Source: Microbulbifer elongatus (GTDB taxonomy: Bacteria > Pseudomonadota > Gammaproteobacteria > Pseudomonadales > Cellvibrionaceae). From it: DNA of 64,000 nucleotides. The notes under the pieces are model-generated. The model had not been told where the DNA came from. It saw only the letters and a program-made list of their open reading frames with translations, and ran no database searches. Positions 62,894-64,000 of the stretch are shown here, piece after piece (the stretch's first letter is position 1; every line of letters begins with the position of its first letter). A program made the position numbers and the translations under genes. The stretch lies in assembly GCF_021165935.1 (NCBI RefSeq), contig NZ_CP088953.1:558001-622000 (forward strand), given 5' to 3'.

Positions 62894-63575
62894 AAAACCA
62901 GCCGCGAATCATTCCCACCTGATAAAACGGAACGACAGGCTCAAAGCCGGCGGACTGAATGATTGCCTGCAATACCTGCGGTGTCAGCACCGCAACGTCA
63001 CGGTCGTAGACCTCGCGCATCCGTTGCACATCCTCAATGGATGTTTCTCCACCTCGCATAACCCGTATCCAGAGATCGAGCAGCTGATCCTGCGCTGTGG
63101 AATTTTCCTCCGCGCACAGATCCGTGCTCACCAGCTTGCCCGCAGGGCGCAATCGCCGTGCGATGTCGGCAAAGAAATCGGCTCGCTCGGCGCGTTCTAG
63201 AATAAACTGTGACACCAGAAATGCACTTGCGCCGTGAAACCTTTCCTTGTCTGGCAGTGATTCCACATAACCCTGATGAAACTCACAGCGGGCCGCAAAG
63301 CCCTCTGCGTTGGCATGTTGCCGGCAGATTTCAATCATGGATTCCGCGGGTTCCACCACGCTGAAGCGCCAATCGGGAAACTGGCGGGCGAGAAAGCGCA
63401 GCTCCGCGCCGGTGCCCGCGCCGACACACAGGAAGTTCGCTTCTTGTGGAAGCCCTGCCAATAGGCTCTGCATCAACAGATGCAACGCATCATTAAACAG
63501 AGCCAGTCTTTGCCACTGGATATCGTAGTTCGCTGCCTGTTGTTCGAACAGGTTTCGTATTCTTTCCCGTTGCAT
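62877..63575 (-). CDS. Class I SAM-dependent methyltransferase
   Basis: The 232-residue protein has IRNLFEQQAANYDIQWQRLA at the start, motif I FLCVGAGTGAELRFLARQFP, and VVEPAESMIEICRQHA. It resembles small-molecule or ubiquinone-type methyltransferases; the substrate is unknown. It converges on and overlaps the CLCA_X gene by 17 bases. Confidence 0.87.
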   Translation of the reverse strand: MQRERIRNLFEQQAANYDIQWQRLALFNDALHLLMQSLLAGLPQEANFLCVGAGTGAELRFLARQFPDWRFSVVEPAESMIEICRQHANAEGFAARCEFHQGYVESLPDKERFHGASAFLVSQFILERAERADFFADIARRLRPAGKLVSTDLCAEENSTAQDQLLDLWIRVMRGGETSIEDVQRMREVYDRDVAVLTPQVLQAIIQSAGFEPVVPFYQVGMIRGWFSTRTE

Positions 63576-63617
63576 TCGGCCTACCCCGCTACTAATCACT
63601 CGCTGCAGTCAATTTTT

Positions 63618-64000
63618 TCAGAGGCCATCAAACATCAGCGAACGGTGTGCCGCGATACCGGCCATAGCGCCATCCGCCATGGCAAAGGTCACATTGCCCG
63701 CGCCGCGGGCGACATCACCACAGGCGAAGACACCTGCAACCGTTGTCGCCTGCATGGCGTCGGTCTGGATCACCGGGCCCACCGGCGTCTCCTCAAACGC
63801 GCACTCCAGCTGTTCCGCCAGCGGCATCGGGTGCTCCAGCCGCGAGGCGACAAACAGTCCGGCCAAGTCAAACTTGCGCCCGTCCGCAAGGTGTACGACA
63901 GCTCGTTCCCCGGCAATTTTTGCCACCGGTGTCTGCTCGATACACACATCGCGTAAGGAGAGCTGACGCAGCTGCTCTGCATCCGGCTCGAACGAGTCGT
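63618..64000 (-). CDS. Thioredoxin-reductase-like FAD/NAD(P) oxidoreductase, C-terminal part
   Basis: The last 126 codons are visible, with no stop up to the window edge. The FAD-binding signature TVAGVFACGDVARGAGNVTF and a closing AMADGAMAGIAAHRSL match the C-terminus of TrxB-like proteins (class II pyridine nucleotide oxidoreductases). The substrate-binding half and any CxxC lie outside the window. Confidence 0.85.
   Translation of the reverse strand, partial: DSFEPDAEQLRQLSLRDVCIEQTPVAKIAGERAVVHLADGRKFDLAGLFVASRLEHPMPLAEQLECAFEETPVGPVIQTDAMQATTVAGVFACGDVARGAGNVTFAMADGAMAGIAAHRSLMFDGL

Overview
The window joins two very different kinds of DNA. Positions 1 to about 11,650 hold an AT-richer integron gene-cassette array. 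The rest, to 64,000, is a GC-rich gammaproteobacterial chromosome of conserved housekeeping genes. Gene order (algZ-algR beside argH; lptM-lysA-dapF-DUF484; proC with yggS and divergent pilT-pilU; metX-metW-DUF4426-rdgB-hemW) is of the Pseudomonas/Cellvibrionales type. Many REP-like repeats, TorF and TonB-dependent outer-membrane proteins and a PhoD phosphatase suggest a marine member of the Cellvibrionales such as Microbulbifer. The genus is an inference.

Cassette array (250-11,611): 17 attC sites are visible, one of them split by an insertion sequence. All have the simple site RYYYAAC at the left and GTTRRRY at the right on the plus strand, so the integrase end should lie to the right, and nearly all cassette genes read leftward. 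No integrase gene is present: the array ends at a lone GTTAGGC-type site (11,605-11,611), a cluster of palindromes, and then ordinary chromosome. It is therefore a cluster of attC sites lacking integrase (CALIN), or a chromosomal integron that has lost intI. Cassettes encode a CcdAB toxin-antitoxin pair in reverse orientation, a DUF4160/DUF2442 pair, a GNAT acetyltransferase, a DUF2750 protein, several small secreted or membrane proteins, and two identical copies of a cassette with no long ORF that carries a canonical LexA box. Three insertion sequences (IS3, IS30, IS110 families) have entered the array. The IS110 element sits exactly in the core of an attC site, and its structured 5' leader contains a 10-nt segment complementary to that core, as expected for a bridge (guide) RNA.

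Chromosome, 12-31 kb: ubiD, an RRM protein, rho with its terminator, trxA, hemW-rdgB, a DUF4426 protein, metW-metX, a dynamin-like GTPase, yggT, proC, yggS and divergent pilT-pilU, a LysE exporter, and the algR-algZ two-component pair divergent from argH. 31-49 kb: argH, cyaY, lptM-lysA-dapF-DUF484, a SutA-like protein, a nitrogen operon torF-glnK-amtB-glnK with a sigma-54 promoter and an NtrC-like site, ubiK-comM, two acetyltransferases, a YaiI/DUF3565 pair, rep helicase, a large lipoprotein and cytochrome c5. A 266-bp MITE-like element separates the last glnK from its terminator.

49.5-52 kb is a tRNA-Arg(CCG) locus reshaped by repeats: a broken tRNA copy, the intact tRNA, an IS4-family element inserted in the tRNA's terminator with an 11-bp target duplication, and degenerate tandem repeats. 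52-64 kb: a TonB-dependent receptor, a PhoD phosphatase, an oxidoreductase, then an SOS-controlled operon (LexA box over the -10) of a VRR-NUC nuclease, a DinG/XPD-type helicase with a Cas4-like N-terminus, and an HEWFH-motif protein of the CLCA_X type; then a methyltransferase and the 3' part of a thioredoxin-reductase-like gene running off the window.
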